Positions 46,381-55,431 of a stretch of DNA of 64,000 nucleotides are shown here, piece by piece. The notes beneath the pieces are model-generated. The model was not told the DNA's origin, ran no database searches, and was given only the letters and a program-made list of their open reading frames with translations. The stretch lies in the NCBI RefSeq assembly GCF_039862785.1, contig NZ_CP156795.1:2232001-2296000 (forward strand). The letters run 5' to 3'. The DNA is from Acinetobacter sp. ANC 7912 (GTDB lineage Bacteria > Pseudomonadota > Gammaproteobacteria > Pseudomonadales > Moraxellaceae). Position 1 is the stretch's first letter. Each line of letters starts with the position of its first letter. Position numbers and translations under genes: made by a program.

Positions 46381-47373
46381 ATGTCGCTACCACATTATAA
46401 AATGACAATGCTTGCAATTACGCTAGGCGTTGCATCGGCAATGGTAGGCTGTAGCAGTAATCCAAAAAAAGAAGTCGTGGATAAAGGTCCAGAATCTAGC
46501 GAACAGGTTTATATTCAAAAAGCACAGAAAGCCCTTGATCGCAAACAATATACTGATGCCGCAAAACAGCTTGAAGGTCTGGAAACCTATTTCCCTACCA
46601 GTCCATATGCTGCTCAGGCACAACTGGAACTGCTCTATGTCAAATTCCAGCAAAAAGATTATGAAGGTGCAGTAGCACTGGCAGAACGTTTTATTCGCCT
46701 GAATCCACAGCATCCAAATGTCGACTATGCCTACTATGTGCGTGGTGTAGCGAATATGGAACAAAACTATAACGGTTTATTACGTTATACCAAGCTGAAA
46801 CAGGCACACCGTGATGTGAGCTACCTGAAAGTGGCGTATCAGAACTTTGTCGACTTTGTCCGCCGCTTCCCTTCCAGCGAATATGCAGTGGATGCAGCAC
46901 AGCGCATGAAGTTCATTGGTCAGGAACTGGCTGAACATGAAATGAATGCAGCGCGCTTTAATATCAAGCGTAAAGCATACCTGGCTGCAGTTGAACGTGC
47001 ACAATGGGTGATTGAACATTACCCACAAGTACCACAAACCCCGGAAGCACTGGCGACCATTGCCTATGGCTATGACAAGCTGGGAGATAAAGCCACTGCA
47101 CAGCAATATATAGAATTGCTGAAATTGAACTATCCAGAACTGGTCAATGCTGACGGTTCAGTGAATCTGCGTGCAGCACGCAGTGAAGGCAGCCTGTTTA
47201 ACCGTGCAACCCTCGGTATCTTTGGTAAAGAAGCACGTACTTATGAAGGTTCAGATAATATTCCTGAACCGAAACAGGAACGCAGCCTGACCAACCGCAT
47301 CAGCTTTGGCCTGCTGGACCGTCCGAAAAATACAAATACTGAAACAGAGCAACCAGAAGCAACTGCCGAATAA
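46381..47373 (+). CDS. bamD: Outer-membrane assembly lipoprotein BamD
   Basis: Essential part of the BAM complex that folds beta-barrel proteins into the outer membrane. Lipoprotein signal MLAITLGVASAMVGCSS with lipidated Cys24. TPR-like repeats run from about 40 to 255 (YIQKAQKALDRKQYTDAAKQL, YAYYVRGVANMEQ, VERAQWVIEHYP, ALATIAYGYDKLGD). At 330 aa it is longer than E. coli BamD (245): the extra C-terminal 75 residues hold two similar phrases, SLFNRATLGIFGK and SLTNRISFGLLDR. Terminator follows. Confidence 0.94.
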   Translation: MSLPHYKMTMLAITLGVASAMVGCSSNPKKEVVDKGPESSEQVYIQKAQKALDRKQYTDAAKQLEGLETYFPTSPYAAQAQLELLYVKFQQKDYEGAVALAERFIRLNPQHPNVDYAYYVRGVANMEQNYNGLLRYTKLKQAHRDVSYLKVAYQNFVDFVRRFPSSEYAVDAAQRMKFIGQELAEHEMNAARFNIKRKAYLAAVERAQWVIEHYPQVPQTPEALATIAYGYDKLGDKATAQQYIELLKLNYPELVNADGSVNLRAARSEGSLFNRATLGIFGKEARTYEGSDNIPEPKQERSLTNRISFGLLDRPKNTNTETEQPEATAE

Positions 47374-47399
47374 GCAGCTTCTTTCGGATGCATTTTTGT

Positions 47400-47427
47400 A
47401 AAGGGCAAGGTATCATACTTGCCCTTT
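47400..47427 (+). terminator. bamD terminator
   Basis: Stem AAGGGCAAG/CTTGCCCTT with loop GTATCATA, followed by TTGC; the T run is short. Confidence 0.7.
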
Positions 47428-47586
47428 TGCTTTTTCGGCAGTGCTAAAATAAATAGCACCATGAACAGTTCTTGAACAATAACTGCAAAAGGTTTATACA
47501 GTAATGAATCGGCCGAGTATTTGACTCGCCTAATTTTTTCAATAACTTAGCGATTAAAGAACGCAGCACGAGAAGCTCAGTACACC

Positions 47587-49494
47587 ATGGCCATTCCTCA
47601 ACATACGATTGATCAGATTCTCGATCGCACCGATATTGTCGATGTGATTGGTCAATTCGTAAAATTAAAAAAGACTGGCCGGACCTATTCGGGCTGCTGC
47701 CCTTTCCATCAGGAAAAATCACCATCTTTCCACGTCTATCGTGACAAGCAGTACTACCACTGTTTTGGCTGTCAGGCCAATGGTAATGCCATCCGTTTTT
47801 TAATGGATATAGGTAACCGTAATTTCATCGAGGTGATGAAAGATCTGTCCAGCCAGACCGGGATTGAACTGCCAAAAGACAATCAGGATTCCAGCAAGCT
47901 TAAATACAAGCGCGAAGCCAAGCCGAAAGTTGCACCAAAGCCAACAACATCAGCTCTGCAGAATCCTTCACCAAATACATCTACTGAAGCTGCTCCTACT
48001 GCACATTTTGATCCCTTTGCGGAATTCCAGAATGCTGAGCAAGACTACGGCGATCCATTTGCATCCTTTGAACAGATGCCGATACAGGATGCACCTCAGG
48101 AAGGCAACCTGTATGACCTGCTGGAAAATATCGCGCAGTTCTATGAACGCCAGTTACCTAACAGTGCCAGCGCACAGCAGTATTTCAAGCAGCGTGGCTT
48201 AAGTAGCGACACCATTGCCTATTGGCGTCTGGGTTATGCACCAGAAGACTGGCAGCATCTGGAAAAAGCCTTTCCTCAGGATATTGAAGGTCTCAAACTT
48301 TTAGGCTTAATCCGCACCAGTGACAATGGCCGGGATTTCGACCTGCTGCGGGATCGGGTGATTTTCCCGATTCGCGACCCCAAAGGCCGTGTGGTCGGCT
48401 TTGGTGGCCGGGCACTGAATGACGAGATCAAGCCAAAATACATCAACTCCCCAGATTCCGAAGTCTTCCATAAAAACCAGTTGTTATATGGCCTATATGA
48501 AGGCCGCAAAGCCAAAGCCCAAGACTGGTTGATGGTGGAAGGCTACATGGATGTGATTGCTTTGCAGCAATATGGCATTCATGGGGCAGTCGCAACGCTA
48601 GGGACAGCCAGTAATACCGAACACCTGAATATCCTGTTCAAGCAGAACAATCGCATTACCATTGCCTTTGACGGTGATGCAGCTGGCCAGAAAGCGGCAC
48701 GACGTACCTTAGAGATTGCCCTGCCGTTGCTCAATGATGGCCGTGAGCTCAAGTTTTTCGTGTTGCCGGATGACCATGACCCGGATTCCCTGATCCGTCG
48801 TGAGGGCATTGAAAACTTCCGTCGTTTGCTGGATCAGGCGCCACTACTCTCCGATTTTGTGTTTGCCCATCTGACCCAAAACCATGATGTGGCAACACCT
48901 GAAGGTAAAAGTCAGGTCATGGCCGAGCTGCGCCAGCTGACTGAACTGTTACCCAAACAGGGTTCATACCGTTACCTGCTGCAGCAGTTCTTCCGGGAAA
49001 AACTTGGTTTTAACCGCAAATGGCAACCGAAGGTCAATAATGATGCGAGCTTAAGTTTTAGCACCAAGATTGATGCCGAAGAATATGTAATCGCGATTCT
49101 GATCAATCATCCGTATCTGTATATTCATTTTGAGCCACTACGTGCACTAGTATCCGAAGATCAGTTGCTGCACAAGATTCTGAACATCCTGAATATCATC
49201 TTTGATGACCTGCCAGATGATCCTGAACTGTCAACTTACTATGTGCTAGGAGCCTGTGCGGCCTACCATCATGAACTGCAACGCATCCTGCAGCATGCCA
49301 ACGTCAGTGACTATACATCTTCGCCAGAACAGGCCGACAAGCTAGCAGCCGACCTGTCCACCAAGCTGCAGTATCAATGCCTGCAACACAAGATTAAATC
49401 GAAAAAATTTAGCAGCATTGAAGAAATGAAAAACCTGAAACTGCAGATCTTTGAGATTGACCGCAAGCGTACCATGACGTTGCTGGAAGACTAA
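47587..49494 (+). CDS. dnaG: DNA primase DnaG
   Basis: Makes RNA primers at the replication fork with the DnaB helicase. 635 aa. The CHC2 zinc domain has C38-x2-H41 and C59-x2-C62 (SGCCPFHQEKSPSF, YYHCFGCQANGN). The RNA polymerase domain has RVIFPIRDPKGRVVGFGGRAL. The Toprim motifs are MVEGYMDVIALQQ and IAFDGDAAGQKAARR. The C-terminal helicase-binding domain is about 490-635. An unusual 75-residue linker after the zinc domain (about 100-175) contains DPFAEF and DPFASF. It is not in an rpsU-dnaG-rpoD operon here. Confidence 0.96.
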   Translation: MAIPQHTIDQILDRTDIVDVIGQFVKLKKTGRTYSGCCPFHQEKSPSFHVYRDKQYYHCFGCQANGNAIRFLMDIGNRNFIEVMKDLSSQTGIELPKDNQDSSKLKYKREAKPKVAPKPTTSALQNPSPNTSTEAAPTAHFDPFAEFQNAEQDYGDPFASFEQMPIQDAPQEGNLYDLLENIAQFYERQLPNSASAQQYFKQRGLSSDTIAYWRLGYAPEDWQHLEKAFPQDIEGLKLLGLIRTSDNGRDFDLLRDRVIFPIRDPKGRVVGFGGRALNDEIKPKYINSPDSEVFHKNQLLYGLYEGRKAKAQDWLMVEGYMDVIALQQYGIHGAVATLGTASNTEHLNILFKQNNRITIAFDGDAAGQKAARRTLEIALPLLNDGRELKFFVLPDDHDPDSLIRREGIENFRRLLDQAPLLSDFVFAHLTQNHDVATPEGKSQVMAELRQLTELLPKQGSYRYLLQQFFREKLGFNRKWQPKVNNDASLSFSTKIDAEEYVIAILINHPYLYIHFEPLRALVSEDQLLHKILNILNIIFDDLPDDPELSTYYVLGACAAYHHELQRILQHANVSDYTSSPEQADKLAADLSTKLQYQCLQHKIKSKKFSSIEEMKNLKLQIFEIDRKRTMTLLED

Positions 49495-49514
49495 TTTTCT
49501 TATATCCCAGATAC

Positions 49515-49546
49515 AAAAATGGAGATCACTGTGATCTCCATTTTTC
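49515..49546 (+). terminator. dnaG terminator
   Basis: Long perfect stem AAAATGGAGATCAC/GTGATCTCCATTTT, then TTCTTTT. Likely bidirectional; originally it also faced hemA before the IS982 element inserted. Confidence 0.9.
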
Positions 49547-49564
49547 TTTTCAATATTAATTTTA

Positions 49565-50544
49565 ACCTGAGTTCGATGAAATCCACTTAACCTTTTAGCA
49601 TATTTTGGAAAGTTGGCTTATTGGGGTTCAAACAATAAGCCACTACAGCAGCCATGATATTCACCATGAAGTTATTTACCGAACGATGACGTGAATGTTC
49701 AAGTTGATGTAAATTTTTTAATTGATCATTCACTGTTTCGATCAATCCTCTTCTGCAAAGTAATTGTTTTTCTTCTTCAGTTTGGATGGGTTTATTTTTC
49801 ATATTCCGACGTGATGGGGTCAATATTTTCAGTCCTCTTGCTGCTAAAGCTTCGGCTTTTGCTTTGCTCAAATAGCCTTTGTCTCCGAGTAGGATCCCTT
49901 TTAATTCTTGAGTTAAAGATTCTAATATAGCAACATCATGAACATTTCCCGATGTCAGCTTGAGATTAATAATTTCACCTAAATTATTGATAACGAGATG
50001 TAATTTAAAACCATAAAACCAACCCGTACTACTTTTTCCACGACCGGCCAAGCCTTTAAATACACGATGCCTTTTAATCCGAAGATTATGGCAAACTACC
50101 AATTTAGTGGAGTCAATGATACTGATTCCCGTATCTTTTCCTTTCACCTGATGGAAGAAGCTACTCAGAGCTTGCAAACAACGGGGCATGATTTCAATAA
50201 ATCGGTTGTAGCTAAGCAGTTTAGGAAAAGCAGATTTCCAGAATGGAACGATCATTTGGCAATAAAAATATTTGAAGAATCTAAAACCGGATTGATGAAA
50301 TAAAATGACAATGGTCATTGCTTCAGACAAGCTTAAAGCTGACTTTTTCAACCTGGTTTTTTGATTAGAAATTAAAGCTTTCTCTAAAGATTCATTAAAT
50401 TTTTTGCAGAAATCATCCAAAATACAAAATAATTCGGTAATATGATCCATTGAGAAGCCTTGTTTTATAACATTTTGTCTTGAGAACCAATATGTTACAA
50501 AAACAGGGCTTTTTTTCTACTCTTTTTTTATATCGAACTCAGGT
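49565..50544 (-). mobile_element. IS982-family insertion sequence (980 bp)
   Basis: Inverted ends ACCTGAGTTCGAT. The 8-bp target duplication TAATTTTA is at 49557-49564 and 50545-50552. The right duplication includes the hemA stop codon, so insertion was immediately behind hemA without breaking it. Confidence 0.93.
49587..50450 (-). CDS. IS982-family transposase
   Basis: 287-aa DDE transposase. Segments: LSLSEAMTIVILFHQSGFRFFKYFY in the N-terminal half, then GISIIDSTKLVVCHNLRIKRH (first Asp), GWFYGFKLHLVIN, GILLGDKGYLSKAKAEAL (second Asp) and LLCRRGLIETVNDQLKNLHQLEHSRHR (Glu), the usual IS982 pattern. Intact frame, so it may be active. It faces the same way as hemA, 94 bp after it. Confidence 0.95.
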   Translation of the reverse strand: MDHITELFCILDDFCKKFNESLEKALISNQKTRLKKSALSLSEAMTIVILFHQSGFRFFKYFYCQMIVPFWKSAFPKLLSYNRFIEIMPRCLQALSSFFHQVKGKDTGISIIDSTKLVVCHNLRIKRHRVFKGLAGRGKSSTGWFYGFKLHLVINNLGEIINLKLTSGNVHDVAILESLTQELKGILLGDKGYLSKAKAEALAARGLKILTPSRRNMKNKPIQTEEEKQLLCRRGLIETVNDQLKNLHQLEHSRHRSVNNFMVNIMAAVVAYCLNPNKPTFQNMLKG

Positions 50545-50549
50545 TAATT

Positions 50550-51833
50550 TTAATGTTTCGGCTTACGGCGGTATGCCATCACATCATGTAAGGTTTGTTC
50601 GATCAGCTCAAAATGCGATGGATCTTCTGATTTAGCAGCCTCACGTAGCAGCATCGACGTTGGATGCAACAGTTTTTGAGTTAAACGATAGGCAAATTCA
50701 GCCATCACTGTTTCCGCTTGTTCACCTTTGGCTATACGCTGCATCGCCAATGCTAATTCTTCTTCACGCAGCTGCTCGCCAAAATCACGGTAAGCATAAA
50801 TGGTTTCACCGGCCATATTCACTTTTTGCTGAGTGATCAGTTCAGTAGCCAACTGATTGACCATCAGCTCGGCTTCAACTGCGGCCTGACGACGCTGCGC
50901 CAAGTTTTCATCAATCACACTTTGCAAGTCATCTACACCATACAGATAGACACCATCCAGTTTTTCAACTTTAGGGTCGATATCGCGTGGGACGGCCAGA
51001 TCAACCAGCAATATTTGTTGATAACGGCGTTTCTTTAAAGCCGTTTTGACATCTGCAAAACTAATGACTTGATGCAAACTACCAGTACAGCTAGAAATCA
51101 CATCGGCACGGTATAAATTGTCTGCCAACTGGTTGAAGTCAATAATTTCTACTTCAACACGATGCGCAATTTCCTGCGCCAGCGTTTCGGCACGGGCACG
51201 GGTACGGTTACAGATCAGAATCTTGCCCACACCCATTTCTGCCAGATGTTTGGCGACCAGACTATTCATTTCTCCGGCTGCCACCACCATCACCGTCAGT
51301 TTTTCCGGCTTGGAGAAAACCTGTAAAGCCAGTTGAGCAACGGCATAACCCATCGATACCGCATGACTACCCACTGCAGTTTCCGAACGCACACGTTTAG
51401 CGGCATAAAACGCATATTCAAAAATACGGTTTAAATTCGGTGAAACAGTATGAGCTTCTTTGGCTAGGGAAAGCGCTGTTTTGACCTGACCTAAAATCTG
51501 CGGTTCACCGAGCATGAGTGAATCCAGGCCACTTGCGACACGCATCAAGTGCGTCACTGCCTGCGCGTTCTCATAGCGATAGACATGATTTTGCAACTGC
51601 CTCACATCAATGCCATTTTTCTGGGCAAGCCAGTTCAGCACGAGGTCTACATTGTCAGAGATCGCGTAGATTTCAGTACGGTTACATGTAGACACCACCA
51701 CCATGTCATTCAGTTCGGGGTGCTGGCTTTGCTCGGCCAATAAAGCGCTTAACTTTTCAGGGTTAAAGGCAACTTTTTCGCGTAGCTCTACAGAGGCAGT
51801 TTGATGGTTGACACCCAATGCAAAGAAAGACAT
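50550..51833 (-). CDS. hemA: Glutamyl-tRNA reductase
   Basis: First committed step of C5-pathway haem synthesis: NADPH reduces glutamyl-tRNA to glutamate-1-semialdehyde. 427 aa. The catalytic domain has [21 protein letters not shown] and [13 protein letters not shown] with the reactive Cys, then [15 protein letters not shown]. The NADPH domain has [18 protein letters not shown] and [14 protein letters not shown]-terminal dimerisation helix follows. The stop codon lies in the IS982 target duplication, so any original terminator contact with the dnaG hairpin is now almost 1 kb away. Confidence 0.96.
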   Translation of the reverse strand: MSFFALGVNHQTASVELREKVAFNPEKLSALLAEQSQHPELNDMVVVSTCNRTEIYAISDNVDLVLNWLAQKNGIDVRQLQNHVYRYENAQAVTHLMRVASGLDSLMLGEPQILGQVKTALSLAKEAHTVSPNLNRIFEYAFYAAKRVRSETAVGSHAVSMGYAVAQLALQVFSKPEKLTVMVVAAGEMNSLVAKHLAEMGVGKILICNRTRARAETLAQEIAHRVEVEIIDFNQLADNLYRADVISSCTGSLHQVISFADVKTALKKRRYQQILLVDLAVPRDIDPKVEKLDGVYLYGVDDLQSVIDENLAQRRQAAVEAELMVNQLATELITQQKVNMAGETIYAYRDFGEQLREEELALAMQRIAKGEQAETVMAEFAYRLTQKLLHPTSMLLREAAKSEDPSHFELIEQTLHDVMAYRRKPKH

Positions 51834-51858
51834 ATCAGGTCATCATTTCACTAAATTT

Positions 51859-53625
51859 ATGCTATTGTGCAACATCGGTGTCATAAAAAGCATTACTTGG
51901 ATCAAGAAAAAATTGCGATATATCAATAGCCGTAGTCACGGCCATACAATTAAGCAATATTCTACCACATTCTTACTTGTGGGTAGCATGGCTTCCACTG
52001 CCCAGCTTCAGGCAGCAGGAACAGTTTACCATGCCAACCCGAATTATGAAGCAATTAAACAGAGCATGATTGCCGAATTTGCTTTAGCTTCCAATGACAT
52101 CCCGACTGCGCTGCATAACTATACCGTGCTGGCGATCAAGAGCAATTCCACCACCGTGAAACAGCGTGCCCTGAACGTGGCACTCGAGCATAATGATCTG
52201 CGCGCGGCACTGGATATTTCCACACATTGGGTAGTACAGGAACCGGAAGATGTGCCAGCCATGTTTTATCTGGCGCATATTGCCCTGAAAGCCCATGAAT
52301 ATGAGTTAGCTGCAGAGACTTTAGATAAGATTCTCAGAATTGATGATACCGCAGATCTGGAAGAAATCCTGGCTGGGATCGCGCCAGAAGATCCTGAAGA
52401 CCGTAACTATCTGATTCAGGCACTCAGCACCAGCAAGGCCAAAGATAACCCGTCCATTTTGGTGTTGGTCGCCGGTCTGGAAGCGCAGAATGGTCAGTTT
52501 GAACAGGCATTAGGAACCATCAACCGTGCACTTAAGAAGCGCCCGAAATCGACCGGTTATATCCTGCTTAAAGCGAATCTATTGCAGGCACTAAACGATG
52601 AAGAACAAACCCTGAAATGGTATGAAAAAGCCAGCCGCAAGAACCGTAATAACATCGAAGTGCGTCTGGCAGAAGTCAAATACCTGATCAAGTTGAACGA
52701 GGCACAACAGGCACTAAAGAAGCTGGAAGCCATTTTAAAGAAGTGGCCGACACATGAAGAAGCGCTGTTTATTGCCGGCCTGACCAGTATCGACCTGGAA
52801 CAATACGAAAAAGCGGAAAAACATTTGGTCGAGCTGCGTTATTCCGATCAATACCAGAATGAGGCCTATTACTATCTGGCGATTAACGCCGAACGTAAGC
52901 AGCATTATGAAACTGCCAAGGCCTATTACCGTCTGGTAGATGGCAGCCTGTATACCGTTTCACGCCGCAACATGATCAGCATTTTTGCCAAGCAGGATAA
53001 GCTGCCAGATGCCCTGCGCTTCCTGACCCAGGAACGGGTCAACTACCCCCAGCATGCCAGCTTCCTGTATCTGGCCCAGGCCGATATCTTGAAGAAGATG
53101 AACAACAAAAAAGCGGCGCTACGTTTGCTGGAAGAAGCCAGTAGCAACCTGCCGGATGATCCTGAACTGGTCTATGCCCAGGTATTGCTGCTGGATCCGC
53201 ATCAGGATCGTGAACTGCTGGATAAACTGCTGAGGCGTTTACTGGACATTGAACCGAATAACCCGGCCTATCTGAATGCTTATGCCTATACCCTGGCGAT
53301 GCAGAACCGTCGTCTGGAAGAAGCGCGTCGCTATGTCGAACTGGCCCTAGAGAATGCGCCTGAACAAGCTTCAATTCTGGATACTTTCGGTTATATCTGT
53401 TACCAGCAAAATGACTTTGCCACTGCAGTCACGGCCTGGGCCAAGGCCTACACTCTGAACCCAAGTGCCAAGCTGGGTGCTCGTCTGGCACGTTCGCTGT
53501 ACATGAACGGTGATACTGAACAATTCCAACAGATCTTTAATGAATTACAACAAAAATACCCGAATGATCCTGAATTAAAACAGCTTCATTCGTTATTGTT
53601 ATCCCCACCGATGAAAACGAGTTAA
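51859..53625 (+). CDS. Exported tetratricopeptide-repeat protein
   Basis: About 588 aa. A basic N terminus is followed by a hydrophobic segment (STTFLLVGSMASTAQLQAAG) that looks like a signal peptide with cleavage after AAG or nearby. About 10 or more TPR units follow, for example ALHNYTVLAIKSNSTTVKQRALNVAL, LEAQNGQFEQALGTINRALKKRP and RRLEEARRYVELALENAPEQASILDTFGYICYQQND. Such proteins are often placed before lolB in gammaproteobacteria. Divergent from hemA with a gap of only 25 bp, so promoters must overlap genes. The start is uncertain: a frame from 51808 would overlap hemA. Function unknown beyond protein binding. Confidence 0.85.
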   Translation: MLLCNIGVIKSITWIKKKLRYINSRSHGHTIKQYSTTFLLVGSMASTAQLQAAGTVYHANPNYEAIKQSMIAEFALASNDIPTALHNYTVLAIKSNSTTVKQRALNVALEHNDLRAALDISTHWVVQEPEDVPAMFYLAHIALKAHEYELAAETLDKILRIDDTADLEEILAGIAPEDPEDRNYLIQALSTSKAKDNPSILVLVAGLEAQNGQFEQALGTINRALKKRPKSTGYILLKANLLQALNDEEQTLKWYEKASRKNRNNIEVRLAEVKYLIKLNEAQQALKKLEAILKKWPTHEEALFIAGLTSIDLEQYEKAEKHLVELRYSDQYQNEAYYYLAINAERKQHYETAKAYYRLVDGSLYTVSRRNMISIFAKQDKLPDALRFLTQERVNYPQHASFLYLAQADILKKMNNKKAALRLLEEASSNLPDDPELVYAQVLLLDPHQDRELLDKLLRRLLDIEPNNPAYLNAYAYTLAMQNRRLEEARRYVELALENAPEQASILDTFGYICYQQNDFATAVTAWAKAYTLNPSAKLGARLARSLYMNGDTEQFQQIFNELQQKYPNDPELKQLHSLLLSPPMKTS

Positions 53626-53631
53626 TTTACA

Positions 53632-54216
53632 ATGATGCTTAAGCTTCGCCAGCTGGCTTGCTGCGCCTTTGCAACAGGCACCCTGATTCTGACCGGCTGT
53701 CAGCAAATTACCAAGCCACAACCACCTGCAACGTCTGGAGTGCCAACAGCTGAAAATGAATTCCAGCTACAGGGCAAGATTGGAGTGCGTACTCCACAGC
53801 AAAGTGGCAGCGCGTTCTTTACCTGGGCACAGCAACAGGAACAGTTTGATATCGAACTGACCGGTATTCTTGGGGTTGGTAAAACCCAGATTTCAGGACA
53901 ACCTGGGCAAGTGACGCTAAACAGTGCCAAAACAGGTCTAATTAAAGCTGCAACTCCAGAGGAATTACTGCAACGAGCCACCGGCTGGCAGGCGCCTATT
54001 ACTCACCTGGTAGACTGGGTACAAGGCCGTCCGGCGACCATGAAAGCCCAGTTGCAAAAAGATGCCTCGCAACGCATCAGTCAGATTATTGAGGATGGTT
54101 GGACAGTGGATCTAAGCTATGCCGAGCAGTCCCGTCTGCCAAACCGTTTGATTTTAAAGCAGCCACTTGAGAGCGGCGGTGAAAACCGTATTACAATGGT
54201 CATTCAAAATCGTTAA
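53632..54216 (+). CDS. lolB: Outer-membrane lipoprotein receptor LolB
   Basis: Accepts lipoproteins from LolA and inserts them in the outer membrane. 194 aa. Lipoprotein signal CCAFATGTLILTGCQQ with the lipidated Cys. The LolB fold features are FQLQGKIGVRTPQQSGSAFFTWAQQ, FDIELTGILGVGKTQISGQPGQVTLNS and LQRATGWQAPITHLVDWVQG. It begins 6 bp after the TPR gene and ispE follows 22 bp later, so TPR-lolB-ispE form one operon, the common order. Confidence 0.93.
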   Translation: MMLKLRQLACCAFATGTLILTGCQQITKPQPPATSGVPTAENEFQLQGKIGVRTPQQSGSAFFTWAQQQEQFDIELTGILGVGKTQISGQPGQVTLNSAKTGLIKAATPEELLQRATGWQAPITHLVDWVQGRPATMKAQLQKDASQRISQIIEDGWTVDLSYAEQSRLPNRLILKQPLESGGENRITMVIQNR

Positions 54217-54238
54217 TGCATTTGACTGAAGTTCATCC

Positions 54239-55069
54239 ATGATTCATGTTCCCTCGCCTTCCAAACTGAATTTGTTCCTCCACATTACTGGTCGCCGACC
54301 CAATGGCTATCATGAGCTGCAAAGTATTTTCCAGCTGATTGACCTGTGTGACTGGCTGGAGTTTGAGCAAACTAATGATGAACAGATTCAGATCGAAGGT
54401 CTGGCATCGGTGGATCTGGAACAGAATCTGATTTATCGCGCTGCACAAATGCTCAAGCCTTATGCAAAGACAGTTACCGGGTTAAAAATCCGTCTGGAAA
54501 AGCATATTCCGATGGGTGCCGGACTCGGTGGCGGTTCTTCCAATGCAGCAACGACCTTGATTGTGGTGAATCAGCTCTGGGACTGCGGGCTAGACACTGA
54601 ACAACTGGCTGAGCTGGGCGTGAAGCTCGGTGCAGACGTGCCGATTTTCGTGCATGGCCGCAATGCCTGGGCCGAAGGTGTCGGTGAACACTTAACATTC
54701 ATTGACTTAGATCAAAAACAGTTCATCGTACTGAAACCTGACTGTTTTATCAGCACTCAACTGCTTTTTTCACAAAAATCGTTGACAAGAGACACGAAGC
54801 CCTCTAAATTTTGCGCCTATCAGATATCACCATCTGATTTCGGAAATAACTTTGAGCCACTGGCAAGAAGCTTATATCCTGAAGTCGATGAAGCAATGCA
54901 GTATCTCGACCAGTTCGGTATTGCAAAGCTTACAGGTACAGGTGCCTGCGTGTTTATCGAAGTGACTAGTGATATGAATGTAAACGACATTCTGCAACAT
55001 GCACCATGTAAAGCTTACCTGGTCAACAGTCTGCAAGAATCGCCATTACGTCATTTCAAGGTTTCTTAG
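54239..55069 (+). CDS. ispE: 4-diphosphocytidyl-2-C-methyl-D-erythritol kinase
   Basis: ATP-dependent step of the MEP isoprenoid pathway. 276-aa GHMP kinase: PSPSKLNLFLHITGRRPNGYHELQSIFQLID at the N terminus, the ATP loop PMGAGLGGGSSNAATTL, LGVKLGADVPIFVHG, and KLTGTGACVFIE near the C terminus. Follows lolB. Its TAG stop (55067-55069) overlaps the first two bases of the first tRNA-Gln, so mRNA and tRNA share a transcript and RNase P processing would trim the ispE message at its stop codon. Confidence 0.95.
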   Translation: MIHVPSPSKLNLFLHITGRRPNGYHELQSIFQLIDLCDWLEFEQTNDEQIQIEGLASVDLEQNLIYRAAQMLKPYAKTVTGLKIRLEKHIPMGAGLGGGSSNAATTLIVVNQLWDCGLDTEQLAELGVKLGADVPIFVHGRNAWAEGVGEHLTFIDLDQKQFIVLKPDCFISTQLLFSQKSLTRDTKPSKFCAYQISPSDFGNNFEPLARSLYPEVDEAMQYLDQFGIAKLTGTGACVFIEVTSDMNVNDILQHAPCKAYLVNSLQESPLRHFKVS

Positions 55070-55142
55070 GGGTATCGCCAAGTGGTAAGGCAGCGGGTTT
55101 TGATCCCGCCATCCGTTGGTTCGAATCCAGCTACCCCTGCCA
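55068..55142 (+). tRNA. tRNA-Gln (UUG), copy 1
   Basis: 75 nt: acceptor AGGGGTA/TACCCCT, anticodon loop TTTTGAT giving UUG, encoded CCA. The first two bases are part of the ispE stop codon. Confidence 0.97.
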
Positions 55143-55168
55143 TTTTTCACCTGTAGATGTACTGTATT

Positions 55169-55243
55169 AGGGGTATCGCCAAGTGGTAAGGCAGCGGGTT
55201 TTGATCCCGCCATCCGTTGGTTCGAATCCAGCTACCCCTGCCA
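55169..55243 (+). tRNA. tRNA-Gln (UUG), copy 2
   Basis: Identical 75-nt sequence, 26 nt after copy 1; anticodon UUG, encoded CCA. Likely co-transcribed with the other copies. Confidence 0.97.
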
Positions 55244-55265
55244 TCTTACAGTTGCATCGAATTCC

Positions 55266-55340
55266 AGGGGTATCGCCAAGTGGTAAGGCAGCGGGTTTTG
55301 ATCCCGCCATCCGTTGGTTCGAATCCAGCTACCCCTGCCA
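55266..55340 (+). tRNA. tRNA-Gln (UUG), copy 3
   Basis: Identical sequence, 22 nt after copy 2; anticodon UUG, encoded CCA. No terminator follows. Confidence 0.97.
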
Positions 55341-55391
55341 TTTTCTCGAAAAAGACAGAATATGCTTTTGCAGTAAGAGTGTTAATTTACC

Positions 55392-55420
55392 TTGACACAA
55401 TACCGCAAAAATATTAAAGT
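55392..55420 (+). promoter_or_regulatory. Probable promoter before tRNA-Gln copy 4 and prs
   Basis: Perfect -35 TTGACA at 55392-55397 and -10-like TAAAGT at 55415-55420 with 17-bp spacing. It lies in the wider 91-nt gap between copies 3 and 4. It would drive the last tRNA and possibly prs. Confidence 0.6.
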
Positions 55421-55431
55421 TCTGCCGCATT

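Noticed and set aside
55183-55417. Overlapping open frames with repeated peptides across the tRNA cluster
   Set aside because: They are translations of the repeated tRNA genes, with no ribosome binding sites or protein family.
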